The notes below the pieces were generated by a model. That model saw only the letters and a program-made list of their open reading frames with translations, made no database searches and was not told where the DNA came from. Shown here piece after piece: positions 17,185-28,757 of a DNA stretch of 64,000 nt. The number at the start of each line of letters is the position of its first letter. Within the stretch, counting starts at the first letter, position 1. The DNA comes from Pseudoxanthomonas jiangsuensis (lineage in GTDB: Bacteria; Pseudomonadota; Gammaproteobacteria; Xanthomonadales; Xanthomonadaceae), in the NCBI RefSeq assembly GCF_010093185.1, contig NZ_PDWL01000002.1, forward strand, positions 62,001-126,000. The letters are read 5' to 3'. The translations under genes were made by a program, and so were the position numbers.

Positions 17185-17222
17185 GGAAACGGGCGGGACC
17201 CAGGTCCCGCCCGTTTCCTTTT
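17185..17222 (+). terminator. Rho-independent terminator after the ole/DUF1328 segment
   Basis: GGAAACGGGCGGGACC (17185-17200) pairs with GGTCCCGCCCGTTTCC (17203-17218), followed by TTTT. The stem is perfect, with the tight centre opening into a small loop. It separates the segment from ubiJ. Confidence 0.85.
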
Positions 17223-17246
17223 CCGCCGCGCGTATTTCCCGGCCGG

Positions 17247-17258
17247 TAGAATGCCGCC
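17247..17258 (+). promoter_or_regulatory. -10 box of a probable leaderless ubiJB promoter
   Basis: TAGAAT (17247-17252) followed by GCCGCC and the ubiJ ATG; the same six-base spacing as four other genes in the window. Confidence 0.55.
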
Positions 17259-17909
17259 ATGCCCACGCCCTTCGATGCCCTCAAGCCGCTGGCCGGACGC
17301 GCCCTGGAAGCGGCGTTGAACCGCGCCGTGGCGCTGGACCCCGATACCCGCGACGCCCTGACCCCGCTGGATGGCCGCCGGGTGTCGCTGACCCTGGAAT
17401 CGCCGCCGCTGGCGCTGGAGATCGGCGTGCACCGCGGTTGGTTGCAGGTCGGGCCGCCGGTGCGCGAGGCCGACCTGGCCGTGCGCGGCAGCATCGGCGG
17501 CCTGCTCGGGCAGTTGCCGTTCTTCGCCCAGGCCGCCGCCCGCGGCCGTCCGTCCGGGCGCCTGCACGTGTCCGGCGACGCCGCCCTGGCGCAACGGCTG
17601 CAGAGGCTGGCCGCCGGCTTCGATCCGGACTGGCAGCAGCCGTTCGTATCGGCGTTCGGCGAGGTGATCGGGGTGCAGCTGGCCAACGCCGCGGCCGCCG
17701 CCCTGCGCGGCGCGCGCCAGGCCGCCGGCGACCTGGTCCGTTCCGGCGCCGAATACCTCACCGAGGAATCGCGCGACGTGGTCGCCCGGGCCGAACTGGC
17801 CGCGTTCAACGACGACGTCGACGCTTTGCGCGACGACGTCGAGCGGATCGCCGCGCGCGTGGCCCGGTTGCGGCTGCCGGCCGCGCCGGTGCGGGAGCCG
17901 GGCGCATGA
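17259..17909 (+). CDS. ubiJ: Ubiquinone biosynthesis accessory factor UbiJ
   Basis: A 216-residue protein with an N-terminal SCP2-like lipid-binding domain (residues about 15-110, including [14 protein letters not shown] and [16 protein letters not shown]) and a C-terminal helical, coiled-coil-prone tail ([20 protein letters not shown]). UbiJ is a lipid-binding member of the soluble Ubi complex that hydroxylates ubiquinone precursors. It overlaps ubiB by four bases. In E. coli ubiE precedes ubiJ; here it does not. UbiK, which interacts with UbiJ, is encoded 22 kb away at 39771-40052. Confidence 0.88.
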   Translation: MPTPFDALKPLAGRALEAALNRAVALDPDTRDALTPLDGRRVSLTLESPPLALEIGVHRGWLQVGPPVREADLAVRGSIGGLLGQLPFFAQAAARGRPSGRLHVSGDAALAQRLQRLAAGFDPDWQQPFVSAFGEVIGVQLANAAAAALRGARQAAGDLVRSGAEYLTEESRDVVARAELAAFNDDVDALRDDVERIAARVARLRLPAAPVREPGA

Positions 17910-19564
17910 AGGCCGCCCTGCGCGCCTGGCGGATCGGCCGGGTGGTCCTGCGCTACCGCCTGGACGACCTGCTCGACGACACCCCGGCCGAGCGCTGGCT
18001 GCGGCTGGGCAAGCCGTTCGTGCCGCGCGCCACCGCCGAGGTGGCTGCGCAGCCGCGCGGCGCGCGCCTGCGCCTGGCCCTGCAGGAACTGGGGCCGATC
18101 TTCGTCAAGTTCGGGCAGATCCTGTCCACCCGCCGCGACCTGGTCCCGGCCGACATCGCCGAGGAGCTGGCCCTGCTGCAGGACCAGGTCGCCCCATTCG
18201 ACGGCGACGCGGCGCGGCTGATCGTGGAGCAGGCGCTGGGCCTGCCGGTGACCGAAGCCTTCGCCGCGTTCGACACGGTGCCGCTGGCCTCCGCGTCGAT
18301 CGCCCAGGTCCACGCCGCGCGCCTGCACGATGGCCGCCAGGTCGTGGTCAAGGTGCTGCGCCCGCGCATAGAGAAGCAGATCGCGTCAGACATCGCCCTG
18401 CTGCGTTCGCTGGCCGCGCTGGTCGACCGCACCCATCCCAACGCCGACAAGATCCGTCCGCAGGCGGTGGTCGCCGAGATCGAGACCACCCTCGCCGCCG
18501 AGCTGGACCTGCAGCGCGAGGGCGCCAACGCCAGCGTGATGCGCCGCTTCTGGAAGGACTCGCCGGACCTGTACGTGCCGGAGGTGATCTGGTCGCACAC
18601 CGCCCAGCGTGCGCTGACCATGGAGCGGGTCAGCGGCATCCCGTCCGACGACATCGCCGCGCTGGACGCGGCCGGCATCGACCGCAAGGTACTGGCGGCC
18701 AAGGGCGTGCGGGTGTTCTACACCCAGGTGTTCCGCGACAACTTCTTCCACGCCGACGCCCACGCCGGCAACATCTGGGTGGACGACGATCCGGCGCGGC
18801 GACACGACCCGCGCTTCATCGCCCTGGACTTCGGCATCGTCGGCCAGCTGTCCTCGCAGGACCAGTACTACCTGGCCGAGAACTTCATGGCGATCTTCCA
18901 CCAGGACTACCGGCGCATCGCCGAGCTGCACGTGGAGGCGGGCTGGATGCCGGCCACCGTGCGCATCGACGAGCTGGAGGCCGCCGCGCGCGCGGTGTGC
19001 GAGCCGTACTTCACCCGGCCGCTGAGCGAGGTCTCGCTGGCGCAGGTGCTGGCCAAGCTGTTCCGCACCGCCCAGCGCTACGAGCTGACCCTGCAGCCGC
19101 AGCTGATCCTGCTGCAGAAGACCCTGCTCAACATCGAGGGCGTCGGCCGCCAGCTCGACCCGCGCCTGGACATCTGGGCGGTGGCGCGGCCGGTGCTGGA
19201 GCGGATCCTGCGCGAGCGCTACAGCCCGCGCAGGCTCTGGCGCGAGTTCGGCAAGCGCGTGCCGGAGCTGATGACCCGCGCCCCGGACATGCCGCGGCTG
19301 ATGCACGCCTGGCTGGAGCAGCAGGTCGCCGGCCGGCACGCGGTGGACGTGCGTTCGGGCGACATCGCCGAGCTGGCGCGGACCCTGCAGATCATGCAGA
19401 GGCGCTCGGTCGCGGCGATCCTCGGCGTGGGCCTGTTGCTGGTGGCGGCGGTGCTCTATGGCCTGGAGGCCGGCGGCCCGCGGCTGTTCGGCGTGCCTTT
19501 GTCGGCCTGGGTCGCCGGCATCGGCGGCCTGTGGGCGATCCTGGCGGCCTTGCCGCGGCGCTAG
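17906..19564 (+). CDS. ubiB: UbiB, ABC1/ADCK atypical kinase for ubiquinone synthesis
   Basis: A 552-residue member of the ABC1/ADCK/UbiB family. The KxGQ motif is in [16 protein letters not shown], the alanine-rich loop in [12 protein letters not shown], the catalytic loop in [11 protein letters not shown] and the metal motif in LDFGIVGQL. Two C-terminal hydrophobic helices (about residues 500-550) anchor it in the inner membrane. The family has ATPase activity and supports ubiquinone synthesis, probably by extracting lipid intermediates. The ATG at 17906 overlaps the ubiJ stop (ATGA), so the two are translationally coupled. It is convergent with the M16 peptidase gene. Confidence 0.95.
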   Translation: MKAALRAWRIGRVVLRYRLDDLLDDTPAERWLRLGKPFVPRATAEVAAQPRGARLRLALQELGPIFVKFGQILSTRRDLVPADIAEELALLQDQVAPFDGDAARLIVEQALGLPVTEAFAAFDTVPLASASIAQVHAARLHDGRQVVVKVLRPRIEKQIASDIALLRSLAALVDRTHPNADKIRPQAVVAEIETTLAAELDLQREGANASVMRRFWKDSPDLYVPEVIWSHTAQRALTMERVSGIPSDDIAALDAAGIDRKVLAAKGVRVFYTQVFRDNFFHADAHAGNIWVDDDPARRHDPRFIALDFGIVGQLSSQDQYYLAENFMAIFHQDYRRIAELHVEAGWMPATVRIDELEAAARAVCEPYFTRPLSEVSLAQVLAKLFRTAQRYELTLQPQLILLQKTLLNIEGVGRQLDPRLDIWAVARPVLERILRERYSPRRLWREFGKRVPELMTRAPDMPRLMHAWLEQQVAGRHAVDVRSGDIAELARTLQIMQRRSVAAILGVGLLLVAAVLYGLEAGGPRLFGVPLSAWVAGIGGLWAILAALPRR

Positions 19565-19607
19565 GCCGGCGGCGCGGCGACACCCGCCGCCCCGCCGATG
19601 CGCGCCA

Positions 19608-22382
<2,775 letters not shown>

Positions 22383-22483
22383 CCGTGGTCTCCAATGGGA
22401 TCGACCGGCGGTCGCGCCGGCCGGGCGAGTTTCGCAGATGCCGCCGCGTCGCGCAGGCGGGCACTCCGTGCGGTGGAGGATGG

Positions 22484-23185
22484 ATGCAGGTGCAATTGCC
22501 GGTGCTGTATGCGGACGAATGGCTGGCGGTGGTCGACAAGCCGGCGGGATTGATGGTGCACGACAGCGCGCTGGCCGCCGACGAGACCGACTTCGCCGCC
22601 GACCGCCTGCGCGCGCAGTTCGGCCGCCCGATCCACCTGGTCCATCGCCTGGATCGCGCTACCAGCGGCTGCCTGCTGCTGGCCTTCGACCGCGACAGCG
22701 CCTCGGCGCTGGGCAAGGCGGTGATGGCCCAGCAGCTGGACAAGCGCTACCTGGCGGTGTGCCGCGGTTGGCCGGAGGAGGACTTCGTAATCGACCACCC
22801 GCTCGATGGCGGCCCCGGCAAGCCGCAGAAAAAGCCGGCGCAGACCCGCTTCCGGCGCCTGGCCACGGGCGAACTGGACGAACCTTCGGCCGGCTTCGAC
22901 ACCTCGCGCTACGCGCTGCTCGAATGCGCGCCGCTGACCGGCCGCTTCCGCCAGATCCGCCGCCACCTCAAGCACGCCTCGCATCACCTGATCGGCGACA
23001 CCAGCCATGGCGACGGCCGCCACAACCGCGCCTTCCGCATGCGCGGAGTGCACCGGATGCTGCTGCACGCGTGGATGCTGGGCTTCCCGCATCCGCGGGA
23101 CGGGCGCGAGGTGCGGGTGGCGGCACCGCCTTCGGGCGAGCTCGTCAAGGCGATGGAGCTGTTCGGCTGGCGCCTGCCGGACTAG
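22484..23185 (+). CDS. truC: RluA-family pseudouridine synthase, probably TruC
   Basis: A 233-residue pseudouridine synthase. LYADEWLAVVDKPAGLMVH opens the fold, HRLDRATSGCLLLAF carries the catalytic aspartate, and LLECAPLTGRFRQIRRHLKH and GDTSHGDGRHNR complete the family motifs. There is no S4 domain. The length and C-terminus (LHAWMLGFPHP) suit TruC, which modifies U65 of tRNAs. Start 22484 is set by GGAGGA four bases upstream. It is divergent from the M16 gene. The alternative, another single-domain RluA paralogue, cannot be fully excluded. Confidence 0.85.
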   Translation: MQVQLPVLYADEWLAVVDKPAGLMVHDSALAADETDFAADRLRAQFGRPIHLVHRLDRATSGCLLLAFDRDSASALGKAVMAQQLDKRYLAVCRGWPEEDFVIDHPLDGGPGKPQKKPAQTRFRRLATGELDEPSAGFDTSRYALLECAPLTGRFRQIRRHLKHASHHLIGDTSHGDGRHNRAFRMRGVHRMLLHAWMLGFPHPRDGREVRVAAPPSGELVKAMELFGWRLPD

Positions 23186-23225
23186 CGCCCGCCAGGCCAG
23201 CAACGACCGGGCAGGCGTGGCCGGC

Positions 23226-23729
23226 TCACTCGGTCGCCTTGGCCTTGGCCTTCTCGATCGTGGCGATGCGCTCGCCCATGGCGATCATCTCCGGGCCGAC
23301 CAGTTCGCCGACGGCGGCCATCACGTTCTCCATCAGCCGTGGCTGCCGGTCGAGCACGCGCTGCCCGGCGGGGCTTTCGTAGAAGGCGATCATCGCCTCC
23401 ACGTCCTCGCCGTCGTAGGTCTTGCGGTAGATGTCCATGTACAGCGGCTGCAGCCGTTCCCAGCCGAGCATCCGCTGCAGGGAGGCGCGCGACTCGGCGA
23501 GCGCGGCACGCACCGCCTTCTGCTTCTCGACGTTGCTGTCGCCTGCCAGGGCACGGGTGACCATCTGTTCCTGCGCCGCCTCGATCTGCGGCAGCATGCG
23601 TTCGGTGTCGCGCTGCACCCGCATCACCTCCAGCAGATGCTCCAGGCGGTCGTCGCTGGGCGGCGCCGCCAGCACGGGGAGGGGCAACGTGGCGAGCAGC
23701 AGGGCAAGGGCGGTGCGGAACGCGGGCAT
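23226..23729 (-). CDS. DUF2059 secreted protein
   Basis: A 167-residue exported protein. The start at 23729 is preferred over an ATG 12 bases upstream because GGAGG lies five bases before it. The signal peptide is about 20 residues, ending VLAAP. The mature protein contains YRKTYDGEDVEAMIAFYESPAGQ-type sequence, the core of the DUF2059 domain, followed by a lysine/alanine-rich tail. It is expected in the periplasm; the function of the family is unknown. Convergent with truC and divergent from arfB. Confidence 0.85.
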   Translation of the reverse strand: MPAFRTALALLLATLPLPVLAAPPSDDRLEHLLEVMRVQRDTERMLPQIEAAQEQMVTRALAGDSNVEKQKAVRAALAESRASLQRMLGWERLQPLYMDIYRKTYDGEDVEAMIAFYESPAGQRVLDRQPRLMENVMAAVGELVGPEMIAMGERIATIEKAKAKATE

Positions 23730-23789
23730 GGCAGCCTCCATGGCTTCGGGACCGGGCGATCCTACCGCAGCCGTGACCCCCGCCTCCCG

Positions 23790-23801
23790 TACAATCCGGC
23801 C
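23790..23801 (+). promoter_or_regulatory. -10 box of a probable leaderless arfB promoter
   Basis: TACAAT (23790-23795) followed by CCGGCC and the arfB ATG. No ribosome-binding site could fit. Confidence 0.55.
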
Positions 23802-24233
23802 ATGTCCGCCGATGCCATTCCTGTCGGTCCCGATCTGGCGATCCCGGAAACGGAGATCGTAGAGCGCTTCGTGCGCGCCAGCGGCGCCGGCGGGCAGAAC
23901 GTCAACAAGGTCTCCACCGCGGTCGAACTGCGCTTCGACATCGCCGGGTCGCCTTCCCTGCCCGAGCCCCTGCGCGCACGCCTGCTGGCCCGCCGCGACC
24001 GCCGGATCACCGACGAGGGCGTGCTGGTGATCGAGGCCCAGCGCTTCCGCACCCAGGACCGCAACCGCCAGGACGCGCGCGAGCGGCTGGCGGCGTTCGT
24101 CGCCGCCGGGCTGTCGGTACCCAAGCCGCGGGTGCAGACCAAGCCCACCCGCGGCTCGCAGCAAAGGCGCCTGCAGGGCAAGCGCGAGCGCGGCGAGATC
24201 AAGCGCGGCCGCGGCACCCGCGACTGGGACTGA
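23802..24233 (+). CDS. arfB: Peptidyl-tRNA hydrolase ArfB (ribosome rescue)
   Basis: A 143-residue class-I-release-factor-like protein. The catalytic GGQ is at residues 30-32 in SGAGGQNVNKVST, and the C-terminal tail is rich in Arg/Lys (QQRRLQGKRERGEIKRGRG), as needed to enter the empty mRNA channel of a stalled ribosome. ArfB hydrolyses peptidyl-tRNA on non-stop ribosomes. It heads a tight run: the acyltransferase starts one base after its stop and the photolyase seven bases after that, so the three are probably co-transcribed. Confidence 0.94.
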   Translation: MSADAIPVGPDLAIPETEIVERFVRASGAGGQNVNKVSTAVELRFDIAGSPSLPEPLRARLLARRDRRITDEGVLVIEAQRFRTQDRNRQDARERLAAFVAAGLSVPKPRVQTKPTRGSQQRRLQGKRERGEIKRGRGTRDWD

Positions 24234-24234
24234 C

Positions 24235-24840
24235 ATGGCCGACGAACGCCTATTGCTGCCGGCGATCCCGCCGAACATGCCGCAGCTGCCGGCGCGGCGC
24301 CGGTTCTCGCGCTGGCTCGGCCGCAGCGTGCTGCGCCTGGGCGGCTGGCGGGTGGTCGGCGAGCTGCCGGACATCCCCCGGCTGGTGCTGATCGCCGCGC
24401 CGCATTCGTCCAACTGGGACGGGATCTGGGGCATGGCGGCGAAGATGGCGCTGGGCTTCGACGTGCGCGTGCTCGGCAAGGCCTCGCTGTTCTGGTGGCC
24501 CTTGTCGCTGGTCTTGCACCGGCTGGGGGTGATCCCGGTCGACCGCAATCGCGCCCAGGGCGTGGTCGCGCAGGCGGTGGAACTGGTCCGGCAATCGCCG
24601 CGGATGTGGTTCGCGCTGGCGCCGGAGGGCACGCGCAAGCCGGTCGAGCACTGGAAGCCCGGGTTCTGGAAGATCGCCGACGGCGCCGGGGTGCCGATCC
24701 TGATGGCCTATTTCCACTATCCGGACAAGACCATCGGCATCGGCCCGCTGTTCCATACCAGCGGCGACCTGCAGGCGGACATGGCCGCGATCCGCGCCTG
24801 GTACCGCCCGTGGCAGGGCAAGAACCGCGGCACGGTCTGA
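24235..24840 (+). CDS. PlsC-type lysophospholipid acyltransferase-like protein
   Basis: A 201-residue acyltransferase of the glycerolipid (PlsC) type. The HX4D motif is HSSNWD in LIAAPHSSNWDGIWGM and the substrate motif is APEGTRK. A hydrophobic segment (SLFWWPLSLVLHRLGVIPV) suggests membrane contact. It probably acylates a lysophospholipid or a related lipid at the inner face of the cytoplasmic membrane; the acceptor is not evident. It lies between arfB and phr with almost no spacing. Confidence 0.85.
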   Translation: MADERLLLPAIPPNMPQLPARRRFSRWLGRSVLRLGGWRVVGELPDIPRLVLIAAPHSSNWDGIWGMAAKMALGFDVRVLGKASLFWWPLSLVLHRLGVIPVDRNRAQGVVAQAVELVRQSPRMWFALAPEGTRKPVEHWKPGFWKIADGAGVPILMAYFHYPDKTIGIGPLFHTSGDLQADMAAIRAWYRPWQGKNRGTV

Positions 24841-24847
24841 GGCGCAC

Positions 24848-26281
24848 ATGGGCGCGGCTCTGGTCTGGTTCCGCGACGACCTGAGGCTGGACGACCAGCC
24901 GGCCCTGCGCGCGGCGCTGGACCGCGGCCTGCTGCCGATCCCGGTCTACATCCACGCCCCGGAGGAAGAGGGCGCGTGGGCGCCGGGTGCGGCCTCGATG
25001 GCCTGGCGCCGGCGCTCGCTCGAAGCGCTGGCGGCCGAGCTGGAGCGGCGGGGATCGCGCCTGCTTTTGCTGCACGGCCCCAGCCTGGGCACGTTGCGGG
25101 CGGTAGCCGCGCTCACCGGCGCCGAGGCGGTGCTGTGGACCCGCCGCTACGAGCCGGCGGTGGAGCAGCGCGACGCCCGGATCAAGCGCGAGCTGCGCCG
25201 CGAGGGCCTGCATGCGGAAAGCTTCAACGGCGCCTTGCTGTTCGAGCCGTGGGAGCTGGCGACCAAGCAGGGCGACCCGTACCGGGTGTTCACCCCGTTC
25301 TGGAAGTCGGCGCTGGCGTCCTGGCGCGCGCTTTCCACCTGGGAGGCGCCGGCACGGCTGCCTTCGCCCGATGCGGTCGACGCGCCGCACGGGGTGCCGC
25401 TGGACCACGTGCTGCCGGCGCCGCGGCCGGAATGGGACGCCGGCTTCTGGCGAAGGTTCGCGCCAGGCGAGGCGGGGGCGCGGCAGGCGCTGGCGCGCTT
25501 CCTCGACGGGGCGGTGCAGGGCTACGCGTATAACCGCGATTTCGCCGCCGAGGCGGGGACCTCGCGGCTGTCGCCGCACCTGCACTTCGGCGAGGTCTCG
25601 GTGCGGCGGGTGGCCGCGACGGTGCTCGATGCCGGCGGCGTGATCGCCGCCGCCGACCGCGAACGTTTCCTGGCCGAGCTGGGCTGGCGCGAGTTCGCCC
25701 ACCACGTGCTGCACCACTACCCGCAGGTGCCCGAGCGCGACCTCGATCCGCGCTTCGCGGATTTCCGCTGGGCGCGGCCCCTGCGGGCGAAGCTGCAGGC
25801 CTGGCAGCAGGGCCGCACGGGGGTGCCGATCGTGGATGCCGGCATGCGCGAGCTGTGGCATACCGGCTGGATGCACAACCGGGTGCGGATGATCGCGGCC
25901 AGCTGGCTGACCAAGCACCTGCGCATCCACTGGTCGCACGGCGCGCGCTGGTTCTGGGACACCCTGGTCGATGCCGACCTGGCCAACAACACCCAGGGCT
26001 GGCAGTGGACCGCCGGCACCGGCGCCGACGCAGCGCCGTACTTCCGGGTGTTCAACCCGGTGAGCCAGGCGCGGAAGTTCGACCCGGACGGCAGTTACAT
26101 CGCGCGCTGGGTGCCGGAGCTGGCGTCGCTGCCGCCGGCGGCGCGGTTCGCGCCGTGGGAGCAGCCGGAGCTGCTGCGCCGGCACGCGCCGGACTATCCC
26201 CCGCAGCCGCAGGTGGACCTGGCCGAGGGCCGCGCCGCCGCCCTGGCCGCGTTCGCCCAGCTGCGCCGCGCGCCCGTGTAG
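24848..26281 (+). CDS. phr: Deoxyribodipyrimidine photolyase
   Basis: A 477-residue class I CPD photolyase. The N-terminal antenna domain opens ALVWFRDDLRLDDQPAL. The FAD-binding C-terminal domain carries TSRLSPHLHFGEVSVR, WREFAHHVLHHYP, GVPIVDAGMRELWHTGWMHN and the region WHxx/LxNNTQGWQWTAG. The tryptophans expected for electron transfer to FAD are present (for example WTAGTGADAAPYFRVFNP). It splits UV-induced pyrimidine dimers using visible light. It is the third gene of the arfB run. A cryptochrome-type paralogue is less likely given the complete active-site residues. Confidence 0.93.
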   Translation: MGAALVWFRDDLRLDDQPALRAALDRGLLPIPVYIHAPEEEGAWAPGAASMAWRRRSLEALAAELERRGSRLLLLHGPSLGTLRAVAALTGAEAVLWTRRYEPAVEQRDARIKRELRREGLHAESFNGALLFEPWELATKQGDPYRVFTPFWKSALASWRALSTWEAPARLPSPDAVDAPHGVPLDHVLPAPRPEWDAGFWRRFAPGEAGARQALARFLDGAVQGYAYNRDFAAEAGTSRLSPHLHFGEVSVRRVAATVLDAGGVIAAADRERFLAELGWREFAHHVLHHYPQVPERDLDPRFADFRWARPLRAKLQAWQQGRTGVPIVDAGMRELWHTGWMHNRVRMIAASWLTKHLRIHWSHGARWFWDTLVDADLANNTQGWQWTAGTGADAAPYFRVFNPVSQARKFDPDGSYIARWVPELASLPPAARFAPWEQPELLRRHAPDYPPQPQVDLAEGRAAALAAFAQLRRAPV

Positions 26282-26356
26282 GCGCAACCCCCGCCCTCAC
26301 CGCGCAGACACGCACCCGGGTAGGATCGGGCCACCCCTCGCACCGGAGCCGCCGCC

Positions 26357-27484
26357 ATGCGCCTTCCCGTCCGCCTGCCGCTCGCCCTCGTCCTCGCCGC
26401 CGCCTGCGCCGCCACCCAGGCCCAGCCGGCGCCGGCCGCCGCGCCCAAACCCTTCGTCGAGCGCGAGATCGCCCGCTTCGACGAGCCCTGGGCGATGGCC
26501 TTCCTGCCCGACGGCCGCCTGCTGGTCAGCGAGAAGGCCGGGCGCCTGCAGCTGTACGACATCGCCGGCGACAAGCGCATCCGCATCGCCGGCGTGCCGG
26601 AGGTGGCCTACGGCGGCCAGGGTGGCTTCGGCGACGTGGTCCTGCACCCGCGCTTCGCCGAGAACGGCTGGGTCTACCTCAGCTACGCCGAACCGGGCGA
26701 GGGCGACACCGCCGGTGCCGCGGTCGCACGGGCCCGGCTGGACCTCGACAACGCCCGCCTGGCCGACCTGCAGGTGGTCTGGCGGCAGTCGCCCAAGGTG
26801 AGCGGCCAGGGCCACTACGGCCACCGCATCGCCTTCGACCGCGACGGCCTGCTGTGGATCACTTCCAGCGAGCGGCAGAAGTTCGATCCGGCCCAGGACA
26901 TGGCCGGCAACCTGGGCAAGATCGTGCGCCTGCGCGACGACGGCCAGGTGCCGGACGGCAATCCCTTCGCCGCGCAGGGCGGCGTGGCCGCGCAGGTATG
27001 GTCGCTGGGCCACCGCAACATGCTCGGCATTGCCTTCGCCGACGACGGCCGGTTGTGGGTGCACGAGATGGGACCCAAGGGCGGCGACGAGCTGAACCTG
27101 ATCGCCAGGGGCGCCAACTACGGCTACCCGATCGTCTCCAACGGCGACCACTACGACGGCAAGCCGATCCCCGACCATGACACCCGCCCGGAATTCCGCG
27201 CCCCGGCCGTCACCAGGAACCCGGTAATCTCGCCGGCGGGCTTCATCATCTACCGCGGCGACCGCTATCCGGGCTGGAACGGCCAGGGCCTGATCGGCGG
27301 CCTGTCCTCGCAGAGCCTGGTGCGGGTGGCGTTCGACGGCGACGCAGCGCGCGAGGCCGCGCGCTACGACATGGGCACCCGCATCCGCGAGGTCGAGCAG
27401 GGCCCGGACGGGACGGTGTGGCTGCTGGAGGACGGCGGCCGCGGCGCCAAGGGCCGGCTGTACCGGCTCGAGCCGGCGTCCTGA
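26357..27484 (+). CDS. PQQ-dependent sugar dehydrogenase (soluble, secreted)
   Basis: A 375-residue beta-propeller of the glucose/sorbosone dehydrogenase family (YliI/Asd-like). The signal peptide covers about 22 residues (...CAATQAQ). Family motifs are WAMAFLPDGRLLVSEKAGRL, GGFGDVVLHPRFAENG, GHYGHRIAFDRDGLLWITSSER, WSLGHRNMLGIAF and NYGYPIVSNGDHY. The enzyme oxidises aldose sugars in the periplasm with PQQ and calcium; the PQQ-synthesis genes are not in this window. A TAGGAT -10-like box precedes it by about 30 bases. It stands alone between phr and three small membrane-protein genes. Confidence 0.9.
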   Translation: MRLPVRLPLALVLAAACAATQAQPAPAAAPKPFVEREIARFDEPWAMAFLPDGRLLVSEKAGRLQLYDIAGDKRIRIAGVPEVAYGGQGGFGDVVLHPRFAENGWVYLSYAEPGEGDTAGAAVARARLDLDNARLADLQVVWRQSPKVSGQGHYGHRIAFDRDGLLWITSSERQKFDPAQDMAGNLGKIVRLRDDGQVPDGNPFAAQGGVAAQVWSLGHRNMLGIAFADDGRLWVHEMGPKGGDELNLIARGANYGYPIVSNGDHYDGKPIPDHDTRPEFRAPAVTRNPVISPAGFIIYRGDRYPGWNGQGLIGGLSSQSLVRVAFDGDAAREAARYDMGTRIREVEQGPDGTVWLLEDGGRGAKGRLYRLEPAS

Positions 27485-27618
27485 GCCGCGGCCCGGATGC
27501 GCCGCCGGGCTGAACGGGCGGGTGGGCGGTGCCTGTGCCATGATCGGGCCGGCCGCCGATCGATCCGGCGGCGCCATCGGCGGCCATCGCCGGTGCGCAT
27601 CCCATCCTGGAGATGATC

Positions 27619-27879
27619 ATGCACGGACGCATTCGCAGTGATCGCGCGGTTTCGCACGCCTGGCTCTTCATCGTCGCCGGCGCGTTGTTCTCGCCGTTGT
27701 TCTTCCTGGTCGCCATCGTCATCGGCGGCTGGGCCGCGCGTCGCGGCCAGCCGTCCGGCGGCCTGCTGATGGCGACCGGCCTGGTGTTCTTCCTGCTCGT
27801 GCAGGGCTACGGCATGGGCAAGACCCTGGCGTTGCGCGACAACGCACGCCCGGCCGAAATGACCACGGTGGCGCGCTGA
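27619..27879 (+). CDS. Small membrane protein, two predicted helices
   Basis: An 86-residue protein of no recognised family. The start at 27619 is chosen over an ATG six bases upstream because GGAG (27609-27612) is then six bases away. Hydrophobic stretches at about residues 14-38 (AWLFIVAGALFSPLFFLVAIVIGGW) and 49-63 (LLMATGLVFFLLVQGYG) indicate two inner-membrane helices joined by a basic turn AARRGQ. It leads a series of three small membrane-protein genes on the same strand. Confidence 0.65.
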   Translation: MHGRIRSDRAVSHAWLFIVAGALFSPLFFLVAIVIGGWAARRGQPSGGLLMATGLVFFLLVQGYGMGKTLALRDNARPAEMTTVAR

Positions 27880-27948
27880 GCGGCCGCAACCGCAAGGCGA
27901 TGGCCACCTCCGCGGCGGAAGGTCGACGTGCCAGGGAAGGAGGCGCGG

Positions 27949-28185
27949 ATGCCGATCGATGAACTCGGCGGCCATTTCCTCGGCAGCGCGCTGCGCATCG
28001 TTGGCCGGGTGCTGCTGGAACTGCTGTTCGAGCTGCCGGTGCGTGGCCTGGGCTACGCGATCCTGAGCCGGCGACGGCGACGCGTGCGCGAGGACGACCT
28101 GGCCTGTGTCGTGGTGGGATTGCTGTTCTGGGCGGCGGTCGCGGTGCTGGCGTGGCTGGGATGGCGCGTGTTCGTGGCTGGTTGA
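27949..28185 (+). CDS. Small membrane protein with arginine-rich centre
   Basis: A 78-residue protein. The start at 27949 is set by GGAAGGAGG five bases upstream; a GTG at 27928 would be longer but lacks a site. The N-terminal half is amphipathic (FLGSALRIVGRVLLELLFELP), followed by the basic cluster SRRRRRVRE and one C-terminal transmembrane helix (CVVVGLLFWAAVAVLAWLGW). Probably a single-pass inner-membrane protein. No family recognised. Confidence 0.6.
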   Translation: MPIDELGGHFLGSALRIVGRVLLELLFELPVRGLGYAILSRRRRRVREDDLACVVVGLLFWAAVAVLAWLGWRVFVAG

Positions 28186-28271
28186 ACGCGGGACCTGCGC
28201 GGTTGCCGACGGACGATGGCCGTAGCAAGCTGAAGCGAACGGAGCCAAGCCGCAGCCAGGAGGCGATGCGC

Positions 28272-28640
28272 ATGTCCGCACCCATTCCCACGTACCGGAA
28301 CGGTCAGGCCGGGCCATGGTCCTCCTGGATCTGGTTGCCTGCGGGGATACTGGCTGCGCTGGGCCTGGTGGCGGGCGTGGAGACGGTACTGCCGCAGTTC
28401 GCACAATCCCTGGCGGCGTTCGGAACCGACCTGCCGTGGCCGACCCGCCTGGTCCTGGAATGGCATCGGCTGGCCTGGCTGGCGGCGCTGGTGCCGGTGG
28501 CCGCCTGGTGGTCGTGGCCGCAGCGCCGCCATCGCGGAATCGCGGCCGCCGTCGCTGGCCTGGCGGCGGGCATCCTGGTGATCGTGCTGGCGACCGCGGC
28601 CCTGTCCCTGCCGGTCATGCAACTGGCGCGGACGATCTAG
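28272..28640 (+). CDS. Membrane protein of unknown function
   Basis: A 122-residue protein with three hydrophobic segments (WIWLPAGILAALGLVAGVE; LAWLAALVPVAAWW; IAAAVAGLAAGILVIVLATA) and a basic turn SWPQRRHRG. The start at 28272 leaves AGGAGG eight bases upstream; an ATG at 28266 is only two bases from it. Third of the small membrane-protein genes; expression with them is plausible, since spacings are 69 and 86 bases. No family recognised. Confidence 0.6.
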   Translation: MSAPIPTYRNGQAGPWSSWIWLPAGILAALGLVAGVETVLPQFAQSLAAFGTDLPWPTRLVLEWHRLAWLAALVPVAAWWSWPQRRHRGIAAAVAGLAAGILVIVLATAALSLPVMQLARTI

Positions 28641-28757
28641 CCGCCGCATCCCGCCGGATGCGAAGACGGAAGGCCGATGACCTGCGGGCTCCAGGCTTCG
28701 TTTCTGCCCGGAGGGAGGAGCGGGTGTTCCGGCGAAGCCTCGCCGGCCTCGACCGCC